Assembly: GCA_964617015.1 (NCBI GenBank)
Contig: CAZTVG010000003.1
Span: forward strand, 1 to 64,000
Source of the DNA: ASMP01 sp964617015
Lineage (GTDB): Archaea; Nanobdellota; Nanobdellia; Pacearchaeales; GW2011-AR1
Reading direction: 5' to 3'
Length of the DNA stretch: 64,000 bases
Positions 44,889-53,077 of this stretch are shown here, piece after piece. Within the stretch, counting starts at the first letter, position 1. Every line of letters starts with the position of its first letter. The position numbers and the translations under genes are program-made. The notes below the pieces were generated by a model. The model worked only from the letters and a program-made list of their open reading frames with translations. It was not told where the DNA came from and ran no database searches.

Positions 44889-46266
44889 CAGGGAAATTTA
44901 TGACCACCACAACAAAGAGAATTTGTTGTTTAAATCTCAGCCAGGTATAACAGAAGAACTCGTAAGGCAAATCTCAATGGATAAGCGTGAGCCTGAATGG
45001 GTGTTGCAGAAGAGGCTTGAGGCTCTGAGGCTTTTTCGTGAGATGAAGATGCCGAATTTTGGTCCTGATTTGAGTGATTTAAATATAGATGAAATACATC
45101 TTTTCATCAAGCCTGATGCAGGGAAGAATTTGAAGAGCTGGGATGATGTGCCTGCAGACATTAGAAAGACCTATGACAGACTCGGAATTCCAAAAGCAGA
45201 AAGAAAATCTTTGGCAGGGGTTGGGGCACAGTATGAATCCGAAGTTGTATACCACAGTCTGAAAAAAGAACTTGAAAATCAAGGGGTAGTGTTTTTGGAT
45301 TGTGATGAAGGCCTCAAGAAATATCCTGAATTATTCAAAAAATATTTTATGACTTCCTGCATACCTGTAAATCTTCATAAATTCACGGCACTGCATGCAG
45401 CTGTCTGGTCTGGCGGAACTTTCATTTATATTCCTAAAAATGTTAAGGTAAAAATGCCCCTTCAGGCTTACTTTAGAATGAATGCCAACAAAGGAGGGCA
45501 GTTTGAGCACACACTGATTATCGCCGATGAAGGCTCTGAATTACACTATATTGAGGGCTGTTCTGCACCGAAATATACAGAAAATTCATTACATGCAGGC
45601 TGTGTTGAAATTCATGTTTTGAAAAATGCCAGAGTAAGATATTCCAGCATTGAAAACTGGAGTAAAAACACCTATAACCTTAATACAAAAAGAGCAATTG
45701 TTCATGAAAATGCTTTGATGGAATGGGTGAACGGAAACACAGGAAGCAAAGTCACGATGCTGTATCCTTCCAGCGTCCTTATCGGAGAAAATGCAAAATC
45801 AGACTATATTGGAATTGCCTATGCCTCACGCGGACAGCACCAGGATACTGGCTGCAAGGTTTATCATCTGGCACCGAACACATCTTCCCATATTGTCAGT
45901 AAAAGCATTTGCATGGATGGCGGGATTACAGCTTACCGTGGTTTGGTTAAAATAAAACGAGGCTGCAAAAACTCAAAGTCAAGTGTAAGATGTGACGGCC
46001 TGATGCTTGACAATGAAAGCATAGCAACAACTTTTCCGAGCATGGAAGTTGAGGAAAATGATGTGGAAGTTGCGCATGAGGCAACTGTCGGAAAAATAGG
46101 AGAAGAAAAACTCTTTTACCTCATGTCCCGCGGTTTATCTGAAATGGAAGCCACAAAAATGATTGTCTCTGGATTTATAGAGCCTTTAATAAAAGAACTT
46201 CCCCTGGAGTATGCTGTTGAACTTAGTCGTCTATTGGAATTAGAAATAGAGAATTCTGTGGTTTAA
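44857..46266 (+). CDS. sufB: Fe-S cluster assembly scaffold SufB
   Basis: A 469-residue SufB (an ATG at 44863 is equally possible). The N-terminal helices (KREPEWVLQKRLEALRLFRE, MPNFGPDLSDL) are followed by the beta-helix core: GVGAQYESEVVYHSLKKELE, HAAVWSGGTFIYIPKNVKV, EGCSAPKYTENSLHAGCVEI, IGIAYASRGQHQDTGCKVYH, and the C-terminal MSRGLSEMEATKMIVSGFIE. With no SufD gene here it probably forms a SufB2C2 complex. Confidence 0.95.
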   Translation: MKMTSQTLKINREIYDHHNKENLLFKSQPGITEELVRQISMDKREPEWVLQKRLEALRLFREMKMPNFGPDLSDLNIDEIHLFIKPDAGKNLKSWDDVPADIRKTYDRLGIPKAERKSLAGVGAQYESEVVYHSLKKELENQGVVFLDCDEGLKKYPELFKKYFMTSCIPVNLHKFTALHAAVWSGGTFIYIPKNVKVKMPLQAYFRMNANKGGQFEHTLIIADEGSELHYIEGCSAPKYTENSLHAGCVEIHVLKNARVRYSSIENWSKNTYNLNTKRAIVHENALMEWVNGNTGSKVTMLYPSSVLIGENAKSDYIGIAYASRGQHQDTGCKVYHLAPNTSSHIVSKSICMDGGITAYRGLVKIKRGCKNSKSSVRCDGLMLDNESIATTFPSMEVEENDVEVAHEATVGKIGEEKLFYLMSRGLSEMEATKMIVSGFIEPLIKELPLEYAVELSRLLELEIENSVV

Positions 46267-46306
46267 ATACATAAATTATTATAAATAGGTGCTTTTTATG
46301 TATATT

Positions 46307-47014
46307 ATGGGCAGCAGTGTTTTAAGCGACTTGGAAAAAAGAGATTCACATTTATATTCTTTAGCACTTATGGCTCAGGATACTGTGGAGATACTAGGGG
46401 TAGGGCAAGGTGATGAGAATAATAAAGAACTCCACTTTGTTCATGGAGATTTTAAAGTAGTTAGAAAAATATTAAAGGTACCTGGAGTTTACAAAGCTTC
46501 ACATCATTATTTAGTGTTTAAAGGGGAAGATGTGGTTTTTGATCACCCAATTATAGGGTGTTTCAATGAGTTTAATCATACTAATTATGAAAGTGGTGGT
46601 TGGGAAAAAGAACTAGAGCAATATTCTCAAGCAGCTAATATTATACCTCAAGCCAATAATGTTCTAAGGTATCTTGGAATACAGTATACTCTCAATGGTG
46701 AATTCTTTGAAAAATTTGAGAACGTATTTTTTAGAGGAGGATATACTTTTAGAATTGATGGAAGCTTTGACAAAGAAAGAAATATAAAATTGTTATCTGT
46801 AAATGATTTTACTCAGAAGTATAATGAAACTTTAGTTTTTGAGTACAACCCTCCAAATCTTCCATTACATAAAAGAGGTGACTGGGAAAATACTTTAGAT
46901 AATTATAATCAAATAGCCCGCAAAGTCGCTCACAGGAGAGAACAAGATATCAGAGTATTATTAAAGAATATTGGCCTTGAAAAAATTTTGACAGACCATT
47001 TGTTAAGTTCTTAG
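46307..47014 (+). CDS. Hypothetical protein in the SUF cluster
   Basis: Not recognised. The ATG at 46307 (235 aa, MGSSVLSDLEKRDSHLYSLA) is about 26 bases after a TATA box (ATTATAAATA, 46277-46286); ATG 46298 and GTG 46289 are upstream alternatives. The sequence is soluble, with DFKVVRKILKVPGVYKASHH and YLVFKGEDVVFDHPIIGC in the first half and helical ends. It interrupts the suf genes and has its own promoter, so it may be an insertion. Confidence 0.6.
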   Translation: MGSSVLSDLEKRDSHLYSLALMAQDTVEILGVGQGDENNKELHFVHGDFKVVRKILKVPGVYKASHHYLVFKGEDVVFDHPIIGCFNEFNHTNYESGGWEKELEQYSQAANIIPQANNVLRYLGIQYTLNGEFFEKFENVFFRGGYTFRIDGSFDKERNIKLLSVNDFTQKYNETLVFEYNPPNLPLHKRGDWENTLDNYNQIARKVAHRREQDIRVLLKNIGLEKILTDHLLSS

Positions 47015-47065
47015 ATTTTATTAATTCTACAAAAACCTTAAATACATTCTCTCGGATTTTAGTGT

Positions 47066-48280
47066 ATGGAAATAAACAATAAAACAGCAAAGAAACTGAA
47101 AAAAGATTTTCCCATATTTGAGCATAACAAAAGTTTAATTTATCTTGACAACGCAGCGACAAGTCAGAAACCAAAACAGGTTATAAATTTTGTGAAAGAT
47201 TTTTATGAAAAAGGTTATGCAAACATTCATCGTGGAGTTTACAGGCTGAGCGAAAAAGCGACAGAACTTTATATGCAATCCAAGAAAATCATAGCAGATT
47301 TTATTAATGCAGAACCAGAAGAAATCATTTATACAAGAAACACGACAGAATCAATAAATCTTTTGTCTTATACATTGCCTTCAATTATTAAAAAGGGCAA
47401 AAATGAAATTGTTCTGACAGAAATGGAGCACCATTCAAATTTAATACCATGGCAGCAGCTCGCAAAAAGAAATAAAATGAAACTTAAGTTCATCAAACTC
47501 ATAGGATATGAACTTGATTTAGGGGATGCAGAGAAAAAAATAACAAAAAAAACAGCCATAATATCTTTAACACATGTTTCAAATTCTCTCGGGACCATAA
47601 ATCCTATAAAAGAAATTATAAAACTTGGAAAAAACAAAGGAGCAATAACTGTTATTGATGCTGCACAATCTGCTCCCCATATGAAAGTTGACGTCAAAAA
47701 TCTGGATTGCGATTTCCTGGCTTTTTCAGGGCACAAAACCTTGGGACCAACAGGAATTGGTGTTTTATATGGCCGCAAAGAATTATTGGAAAAACTGCAT
47801 CCTTTCAATTTTGGAGGAGAAATGATAAAAAGAGTAACTTATGAAAATGCAAGCTGGGCAGACATCCCTATGAAGTTTGAGGCAGGAACACCAAATATTG
47901 CGGGAGCAATTGGTTTGGGAAAGGCAATAGAATATATAGAAAAAATTGGTATTGAAAATATCAATAACTGGGAGAAAAAGCTGACAAATTATGCTTTAGC
48001 TAAGTTAAAAGACGTGGAAGGGATTAAAATATACAATCTGGGACAAAAGAGCTCTGCAATTATTTCTTTCAATCTTCCCGGAATACATCCCCATGATGTG
48101 GCTTCTTTGCTTGATTCATACGGAATAACAATAAGGGCGGGACATCACTGCAACATGCCTCTGATGAAAATCCTTGGAGTGTCGGGAACCTGCAGGATTA
48201 GTTTTTTGATTTACAACACTTTTGAAGACGTTGACATGCTTGTTTTCGCTTTGAAAAAAATAAAGGAGAAATTTGAATAA
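47066..48280 (+). CDS. sufS: Cysteine desulfurase SufS
   Basis: A 404-residue PLP enzyme that takes sulfur from cysteine. YLDNAATSQKPKQVI, NIHRGVYRLSEKAT, the PLP Lys in FSGHKTLGPTGIGVLYG, RxTYENASWADIPMKFEAGT, and the persulfide Cys in TIRAGHHCNMPLM. The short loop around the Cys is of the SufS (group II) kind that works with SufU or SufE. TATA-like CTTAAATAC at 47038-47046 lies about 24 bases before the ATG. Confidence 0.96.
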   Translation: MEINNKTAKKLKKDFPIFEHNKSLIYLDNAATSQKPKQVINFVKDFYEKGYANIHRGVYRLSEKATELYMQSKKIIADFINAEPEEIIYTRNTTESINLLSYTLPSIIKKGKNEIVLTEMEHHSNLIPWQQLAKRNKMKLKFIKLIGYELDLGDAEKKITKKTAIISLTHVSNSLGTINPIKEIIKLGKNKGAITVIDAAQSAPHMKVDVKNLDCDFLAFSGHKTLGPTGIGVLYGRKELLEKLHPFNFGGEMIKRVTYENASWADIPMKFEAGTPNIAGAIGLGKAIEYIEKIGIENINNWEKKLTNYALAKLKDVEGIKIYNLGQKSSAIISFNLPGIHPHDVASLLDSYGITIRAGHHCNMPLMKILGVSGTCRISFLIYNTFEDVDMLVFALKKIKEKFE

Positions 48281-48281
48281 A

Positions 48282-49136
48282 ATGCTTGAACAAAATGAAA
48301 AGTTACGTGTCCTTATTTTAGGAGGGAGAGGATTTGTAGGCAGGGCAATTTGCAGTAAGTTAAAAAAACATTTAATTTTTACGTTTGATAGACATGCTGG
48401 AAGAAAAAATCACTTTCAAGGAAATATTAATTCTTTATCAGATCTGAAAAAAGCAATTAGAAGTATGGATTGTGTTATCAATATTATTGGACTTTCTCCT
48501 CTAAGAAAACCAACAGGAACTACATATTATGAGGCTCATGTAAGAGGGGTTAAAAACGTTCTAAAAGTATGCAAAGAATTCGAAATAAAAAGACTTGTGC
48601 ACATGAGCATACTTGGAGCTAATAAAAAATCAACTATTGAATTTACCAGAACAAAAGGTTTAGGTGAGGAACTTGTTATAAAATCAGATATAAACTCAAC
48701 TATTTTTTGTCCGTCAATAATATATGACAAAGAAAATGAATTTGTTAGAATGGCTAGCAAGACTGCTTTTACTTTTGGTTTTCCAAATATTCCCGCAAAA
48801 ATACAGCCTGTCTATAGAGAAAATATAGCTAAATTGTTTTCTTTTGCTGTTGAAGGAAAGATAAAGGAAAAAAAACTAGAAGTCGGTGGTCCGGATGTTA
48901 TGACTATATTTCAATTTGTGAAAAAAATTTACAACAAAAAAGGTTTTCCTTGCATACCCATTCCGCTTATATTTATTAAAACAGGTATGGGGGTTGCTTC
49001 CTGGTTGAATTTATTCGGAATAACTAAAGATCAAATTAAAAGTCTTTATATAGATAATATTACCAAGTCAAATATGGCAAAAAAATATGTACAATTAACT
49101 AAATTTGATCGATGGCTTAAAAGAATTTTTTTATGA
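48282..49136 (+). CDS. NAD(P)-binding epimerase-like protein
   Basis: A 284-residue atypical short-chain dehydrogenase like NDUFA9: LRVLILGGRGFVGRAICSKL (GxxGxxG), DCVINIIGLSPL, YYEAHVRGVKNVLKVCKEFE and VHMSILGANKKS. The usual YxxxK is altered (FTRTKGLGEELV), so it may bind NADP without dehydrogenase chemistry. The ATG at 48282 was chosen over a TTG inside sufS. It sits between sufS and sufU. Confidence 0.75.
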   Translation: MLEQNEKLRVLILGGRGFVGRAICSKLKKHLIFTFDRHAGRKNHFQGNINSLSDLKKAIRSMDCVINIIGLSPLRKPTGTTYYEAHVRGVKNVLKVCKEFEIKRLVHMSILGANKKSTIEFTRTKGLGEELVIKSDINSTIFCPSIIYDKENEFVRMASKTAFTFGFPNIPAKIQPVYRENIAKLFSFAVEGKIKEKKLEVGGPDVMTIFQFVKKIYNKKGFPCIPIPLIFIKTGMGVASWLNLFGITKDQIKSLYIDNITKSNMAKKYVQLTKFDRWLKRIFL

Positions 49137-49154
49137 GAAAAAGTTTAAAATAAA

Positions 49155-49529
49155 ATGGAACACAGAATTCCTTTAGACATGTACAGAGAACATATTCTTG
49201 AATTGTATAAAAGCCCTTCTAATTTTGGAACTTTGAAGAATTCAAGTCATGAAAGCACGGAATACAATTCTGTCTGCGGAGATGAAATCACAGTGCAGTT
49301 GCTGATTCTGGATGGAAAAGTCAAAGACGCAAAATTTAATGGGAGTGGGTGTGTTCTCAGCATGGTTTCCGCTTCTCTTATTACAGATAAGATAAAAGGA
49401 ATGGAAATTGAAGATGTAAAAAAGCTTGACAAGAGAGATATCTTAAAATTACTGAAAGTGCCGATAACTCCCGCAAGAATTAAATGCATATTGCTTCCTC
49501 TGGAAGCTACGAAGAAGGCTCTTGGATAG
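49155..49529 (+). CDS. sufU: SufU-like sulfur acceptor/scaffold
   Basis: A 124-residue IscU-fold protein: YREHILELYKSPSNFGTLKN, YNSVCGDEITVQL, KFNGSGCVLSMVSASLITD and TPARIKCILLPLEATKKAL. The three Cys plus the Asp of CGD form the zinc or Fe-S site. The RxKCxLLPxEATKKAL end matches SufU. It likely takes persulfide from SufS and passes it to SufB. Confidence 0.9.
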   Translation: MEHRIPLDMYREHILELYKSPSNFGTLKNSSHESTEYNSVCGDEITVQLLILDGKVKDAKFNGSGCVLSMVSASLITDKIKGMEIEDVKKLDKRDILKLLKVPITPARIKCILLPLEATKKALG

Positions 49530-49642
49530 ATTAAAATATTAAATTGATAATCAAGGAAGTTATTGATATTAAACTGGTTCAGGTAATAAAAGCTATAAAC
49601 ATGAGTTAACAATTAAAAAATATTAAGTAAATTAACAAAAAA

Positions 49643-50401
49643 ATGCTTGAAATAAAAAACCTTTACGTCAATCATGAAGGAAAAGAAATTCTCAAAGGGG
49701 TTAATCTAAAGATTGAGAAAGGAAAAATCCATGCTCTGATGGGTCCAAACGGCTCCGGGAAAACAACTCTTGCATATGCCTTGATGGGGCATCCAAAATA
49801 TAAGATTACTTCTGGAGAAATTTTATTGAATGGTGAAGATCTTGTAAAAATGAGCCCTGACGAGAGGGCTAAGAAAGGGCTCTTCTTGTCTTTCCAGCAA
49901 CCAATAGAAGTTTCTGGCGTTACAATTTCAAATTTCTTAAGGCAGGCCTATAATTCCCTGGACAAGGATAAGTTATCTCTCCTTGAATTCAGGCATCTGC
50001 TTGAGAAAAAATGCAAAGAGCTTGGAATTGATCTGAAGTTTTTGAACCGTTATTTGAATGAGGGTTTTTCCGGCGGAGAAAAAAAGAAAGCAGAGATTCT
50101 GCAGCTGCTTGTCCTGAATCCGAAGATTGCAGTTCTTGATGAGACAGACTCTGGCTTGGATATTGATGCCTTGAAGAAAGTTGCCGAAGGTGTTAATAAG
50201 TTCATGAATAAAGAAAAAACTGTATTAATAATCACACATTACAAGAGGATTTTGGATTATGTAAAACCCAATAAGATTTCAATCATGCTGGATGGAAAAA
50301 TCGCTCTTGAAGGAAATGGAGATTTGGCCGACCATCTTGAGGAAAAAGGATATGGCTGGATAGAAGAAGAAAGAAATATAAAAGAAAATATCTTAAATTA
50401 A
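49643..50401 (+). CDS. sufC: SUF ATPase SufC
   Basis: A 252-residue ABC-type ATPase, cytosolic and not a transporter. Walker A GPNGSGKTT, Q-loop LSFQQPIEVSGVTISNFLRQ, signature FSGGEKKKAEILQLL, Walker B and the SufC-specific AVLDETDSGLDIDALKKVAEG, H-loop IITHYKRILDYVKP. It energises SufB for cluster assembly. Confidence 0.96.
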   Translation: MLEIKNLYVNHEGKEILKGVNLKIEKGKIHALMGPNGSGKTTLAYALMGHPKYKITSGEILLNGEDLVKMSPDERAKKGLFLSFQQPIEVSGVTISNFLRQAYNSLDKDKLSLLEFRHLLEKKCKELGIDLKFLNRYLNEGFSGGEKKKAEILQLLVLNPKIAVLDETDSGLDIDALKKVAEGVNKFMNKEKTVLIITHYKRILDYVKPNKISIMLDGKIALEGNGDLADHLEEKGYGWIEEERNIKENILN

Positions 50402-50417
50402 ATATAAGAGAGGGAAA

Positions 50418-51032
50418 ATGGTTGAAAAAAAAGATCCTGTTTGCGGGATGAAAGTTGATGAAAAAGAGGCAAGAAAGAAAAACCTTTTTGTAAAAAAAGA
50501 TAATAAAATTTATTATTTTTGCAGCAATGATTGTAAAGAGAAATTTATCAATAAAGAAAAGGTTTCCTGGTATAAATCAGAAACTTTCGGAAAGTTATTT
50601 CCTTATTTTTTAGGGGTTGTGCTGGTTGGAGGAGCAATATGGGCATATCTTGGAAATTTTATGGTGACATACATGGGAATATTTTTCATAGTTTTTTCTT
50701 TGGCAAAAATGCCTGACTGGAAAGGATTTGTAAGCGCTTTTTCCACATATGATATTCTTGCTAAAAACATTAAATTTTACGGATGGATTTATCCGGGCAT
50801 AGAGTTTGTTTTAGGGATTTTGTATTTAACAAACACTTTTATTTTTGGAACTGCGTGGGCTACTGTTTTTGTTATGGGAATAGGAGCAATTGGAGTTGGA
50901 AGTAAAATAATAAAGAAAGAAAAATTTCAATGTGCTTGTCTGGGAACAAAAATAAATGTTCCTCTAACAAAGGTCACTTTACTGGAAGATGTTTTGATGT
51001 TTGTTATGGCTCTAATGGTTTTATTTTTTTAA
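50418..51032 (+). CDS. YHS-domain membrane protein (MauE/DoxX-like)
   Basis: A 204-residue fusion. Residues 1-45 are a YHS metal-binding domain (DPVCGMKVDEKEARKKN, YYFCSNDCKEKF). Four spans then follow (LFPYFLGVVLVGGAIWAYLG, YMGIFFIVFSLAK, YPGIEFVLGILYLTNTFIFG, LLEDVLMFVMALMVLFF), with QCACLGTKINVPLTKVTLLE, a CxCLG motif of MauE-like redox membrane proteins. It starts 16 bases after sufC. It may handle metal or reductant at the membrane. Confidence 0.8.
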   Translation: MVEKKDPVCGMKVDEKEARKKNLFVKKDNKIYYFCSNDCKEKFINKEKVSWYKSETFGKLFPYFLGVVLVGGAIWAYLGNFMVTYMGIFFIVFSLAKMPDWKGFVSAFSTYDILAKNIKFYGWIYPGIEFVLGILYLTNTFIFGTAWATVFVMGIGAIGVGSKIIKKEKFQCACLGTKINVPLTKVTLLEDVLMFVMALMVLFF

Positions 51033-51057
51033 CTGGAGTTCTTTTTTTTAATTAGTT

Positions 51058-51648
51058 TCAGATAAACCAGCTTAGAATAAATAACATGATGCCGAAACCC
51101 ACAACACTGTAGTAAACTGCCTTGTTCCATGTAATAATCTTTGCACCGTCAAAAGGACCTACAGGAAGCATGTTAAATGCTGCTAATAGGGAATTAATTG
51201 TTAATCCAAAATTTAAAAATGCTCTGAAAATACCTGAAACATCTAAGATTAGAATCAGAGCAAGAAATATTAAAGCCAGAACAATATTAGTCAGAGGACC
51301 TGCCAGAGAAATTTTTCCATTTTTCTCTTTAGTGATATTGCCTTTGATAAGGACTGCTCCTGGTGCAGCTATAATAAAACCAAAAAAGGAAAATAAAATA
51401 GCTAGCCATAACATTTTGTAAAAAGCCCTGAATTCTGCAAACAAGCCGTAATTTTGTGCAATATATTTATGCATTAACTCATGAAATAAAAAACCAATTC
51501 CTGCTGTAAAAAATGCAATTACAAAGACAATAAAAAAATTCTTATTCAAAAATCCAGTAAAACCACCTGATAATAGAATAGCAAATGCCAATGAAATCAT
51601 AATACCTGCAAAAATCAAATCCTTTTTTTCTTTCTGACTAAATCTCAT
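51058..51648 (-). CDS. Site-2 protease-like M50 peptidase
   Basis: A 196-residue polytopic membrane protein with the intramembrane zinc motif FLFHELMHKYIAQNYG in a span and the second M50 motif NMLPVGPFDGAKI. KISLAGPLTNIVLALIFLAL also fits. It would cut membrane-embedded substrates. It is divergently placed against the gene at 51805, with a palindrome between. Confidence 0.88.
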   Translation of the reverse strand: MRFSQKEKKDLIFAGIMISLAFAILLSGGFTGFLNKNFFIVFVIAFFTAGIGFLFHELMHKYIAQNYGLFAEFRAFYKMLWLAILFSFFGFIIAAPGAVLIKGNITKEKNGKISLAGPLTNIVLALIFLALILILDVSGIFRAFLNFGLTINSLLAAFNMLPVGPFDGAKIITWNKAVYYSVVGFGIMLFILSWFI

Positions 51649-51752
51649 GTTTTTGTTAATTGTCAGGAGTTTAAAAAGATTTTAGAATGGAAGAGCTAAT
51701 CAGGTTTCTTTTTCATAAAATTTTCAAAGAAGTATATTATATATTGACTTTG

Positions 51753-51768
51753 ATGAAACTAGTTTCAT
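51753..51768. promoter_or_regulatory. Perfect 16-bp palindrome, possible operator
   Basis: ATGAAACT followed by its exact reverse complement AGTTTCAT. It lies between the divergent M50 gene and the 51805 gene, a few bases upstream of an AAATTTAAATATTC TATA-like element that suits a leaderless start at 51805. It may be the site of a dimeric regulator. Confidence 0.4.
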
Positions 51769-51804
51769 AATCAAATTTAAATATTCTCTTTGTAACCTGA
51801 AATT

Positions 51805-52242
51805 ATGAAGAAAACACAATTACTGATTCTGGGTTTTATTGTTTTAATTTTAAGCTTAATCTGGGAGTTCTCACATTTTCCATTGTATTATCCCTTAATA
51901 GGAATCTCAAAGACACCCCTTCTTTTAATTGCCGGTATTGGAGACTTATTTCTTATAAGCCTTATATTCTTAGCAATCTCATACAAAAACAAAACCACAA
52001 ATTGGATTAAGACACCTGATTATTCAGATTATCTTTTGATTATCTTACTTGGCTCTTTTATTTCTATCTTAATTGAAGTAATTAGTCTTAATCTGGGAAG
52101 CTGGGCATACAGAGAAGCAATGCCTGTGATTCTTGGTATTGGACTGAGTCCCTTAGTTCAGTTATCTGTTACATCAATTCTTTCTCTATTTATTCTTAGA
52201 AAGATTAGTCCCTCAAAATCCCTTTTCTCCAAAAATCTTTAA
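51805..52242 (+). CDS. Four-span membrane protein, unknown (145 aa)
   Basis: Spans: LLILGFIVLILSLIWEFSHF, TPLLLIAGIGDLFLISLIFL, YLLIILLGSFISILIEVISL, LVQLSVTSILSLFILRKI. WEFSHFPLYYP and GSWAYREAMPVILGIGLSPL are conserved-looking and recall a family of uncharacterised membrane proteins; I know no function. The 3' end overlaps the convergent toxin gene by 30 bases. Confidence 0.65.
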   Translation: MKKTQLLILGFIVLILSLIWEFSHFPLYYPLIGISKTPLLLIAGIGDLFLISLIFLAISYKNKTTNWIKTPDYSDYLLIILLGSFISILIEVISLNLGSWAYREAMPVILGIGLSPLVQLSVTSILSLFILRKISPSKSLFSKNL

Positions 52243-52551
52243 GATATGTTTAATTTCTTCTATTGTTTTCTGCTGTGACTTTTTATCAGATATTCTTACA
52301 AATTTAATCAATAAATCTCTTAGTTTTTCTATACTTAAAATTCGAAGTTGATAGCCGTTTGTTATGAAATAAAACCTAAAAGACCTGTATTTTAATTCTT
52401 TTATGAGTATTTTCCTGACCTGGGCAACAGGCTTGCCTTTTTTTGGACTATCCTTCAAAGAATACATTAAATTAAAGATTTTGTTTGATTCCCCCTTAAA
52501 TTTCCTGAGTATCTCTTCTTTCAAATCTTCTGCTATCTCGACTTTGGCCAC
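52213..52551 (-). CDS. RelE-like toxin
   Basis: A 112-residue protein with a GTG start 19 bases inside the antitoxin gene. RelE-like segments: EDLKEEILRKFKGESNKIFN, KDSPKKGKPVAQVRKILIKE and YRSFRFYFITNGYQLRILSI. The C-terminal about 35 residues are an extra charged helix. Coupling to the RHH-type gene supports a toxin role. Confidence 0.7.
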   Translation of the reverse strand: MAKVEIAEDLKEEILRKFKGESNKIFNLMYSLKDSPKKGKPVAQVRKILIKELKYRSFRFYFITNGYQLRILSIEKLRDLLIKFVRISDKKSQQKTIEEIKHILKIFGEKGF

Positions 52552-52745
52552 TTTTTTCTGGCCTCCGCAATTGCTTGTTCAATTGGAATAAATCCTTCTT
52601 CATTAAAAAGAACATCATTCAACAACCTCTGCTCAGCACTTTTGAGAAGCCTTTCAATAACATCAGAGTAAGATTCTTTTTTTGTTGCAAATTCCATAAT
52701 TTGTTCCTTCAAGTCTTTTCGTATAGCAATTGTTGTGTGATCCAT
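52533..52745 (-). CDS. Antitoxin, ribbon-helix-helix type
   Basis: A 70-residue protein: MDHTTIAIRKDLKEQIMEFA forms the strand and first helix, KESYSDVIERLL the second helix, and an acidic tail would bind the toxin. It precedes and overlaps the RelE-like gene by 19 bases. TATA-like TTATAAAACTTATAAG lies just upstream. Confidence 0.75.
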   Translation of the reverse strand: MDHTTIAIRKDLKEQIMEFATKKESYSDVIERLLKSAEQRLLNDVLFNEEGFIPIEQAIAEARKKWPKSR

Positions 52746-52833
52746 TTTATAAATTCTATAATTATTATAAAACTTATAAGTTTAAATAGTTTCTGTTTTA
52801 CTGTGAAGAGCTTAATCCCTGAGAACAACAATA

Positions 52834-53055
52834 TTATTCATTCCTCTTCTTTTTCTTCATGCGAGGTGCATCTTCACGAGCATTATTCTTCTTCTTTCTT
52901 CTTCTGATAAAATAAACAATAATTCCTATAACAATCAAAGCAACAAGGCTTATGGTGTATTGCTGAATAGGACCAAGACCAGCTGTTATTGTCTCTCTTC
53001 CAGGGTCATTCATGATAACTGTTTCGTGAGCCAGAAGGATTAACTTATTTAGCAT
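52834..53055 (-). CDS. Small single-span membrane protein (73 aa)
   Basis: Start at 53055 gives MLNKLILLAHETVIMNDPGR, matching the start of the 55-aa protein at 55745-55912 (MLNKLIFLYHGTT); an ATG at 53076, one base after the oxidoreductase stop, is also possible. One span (ISLVALIVIGIIVYFI) is followed by RRRKKK and a basic tail. It is the last gene of the mer-like operon. Function is unknown. Confidence 0.6.
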   Translation of the reverse strand: MLNKLILLAHETVIMNDPGRETITAGLGPIQQYTISLVALIVIGIIVYFIRRRKKKNNAREDAPRMKKKKRNE

Positions 53056-53077
53056 AACGTGGATTAGGAAAATCATT

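Noticed and set aside
46841..46890. NPPNLPLHKRGDW peptide as a repeat-derived insertion
   Set aside because: It recalls peptides encoded by some bacterial interspersed repeats, but no inverted repeat or second copy is visible here.
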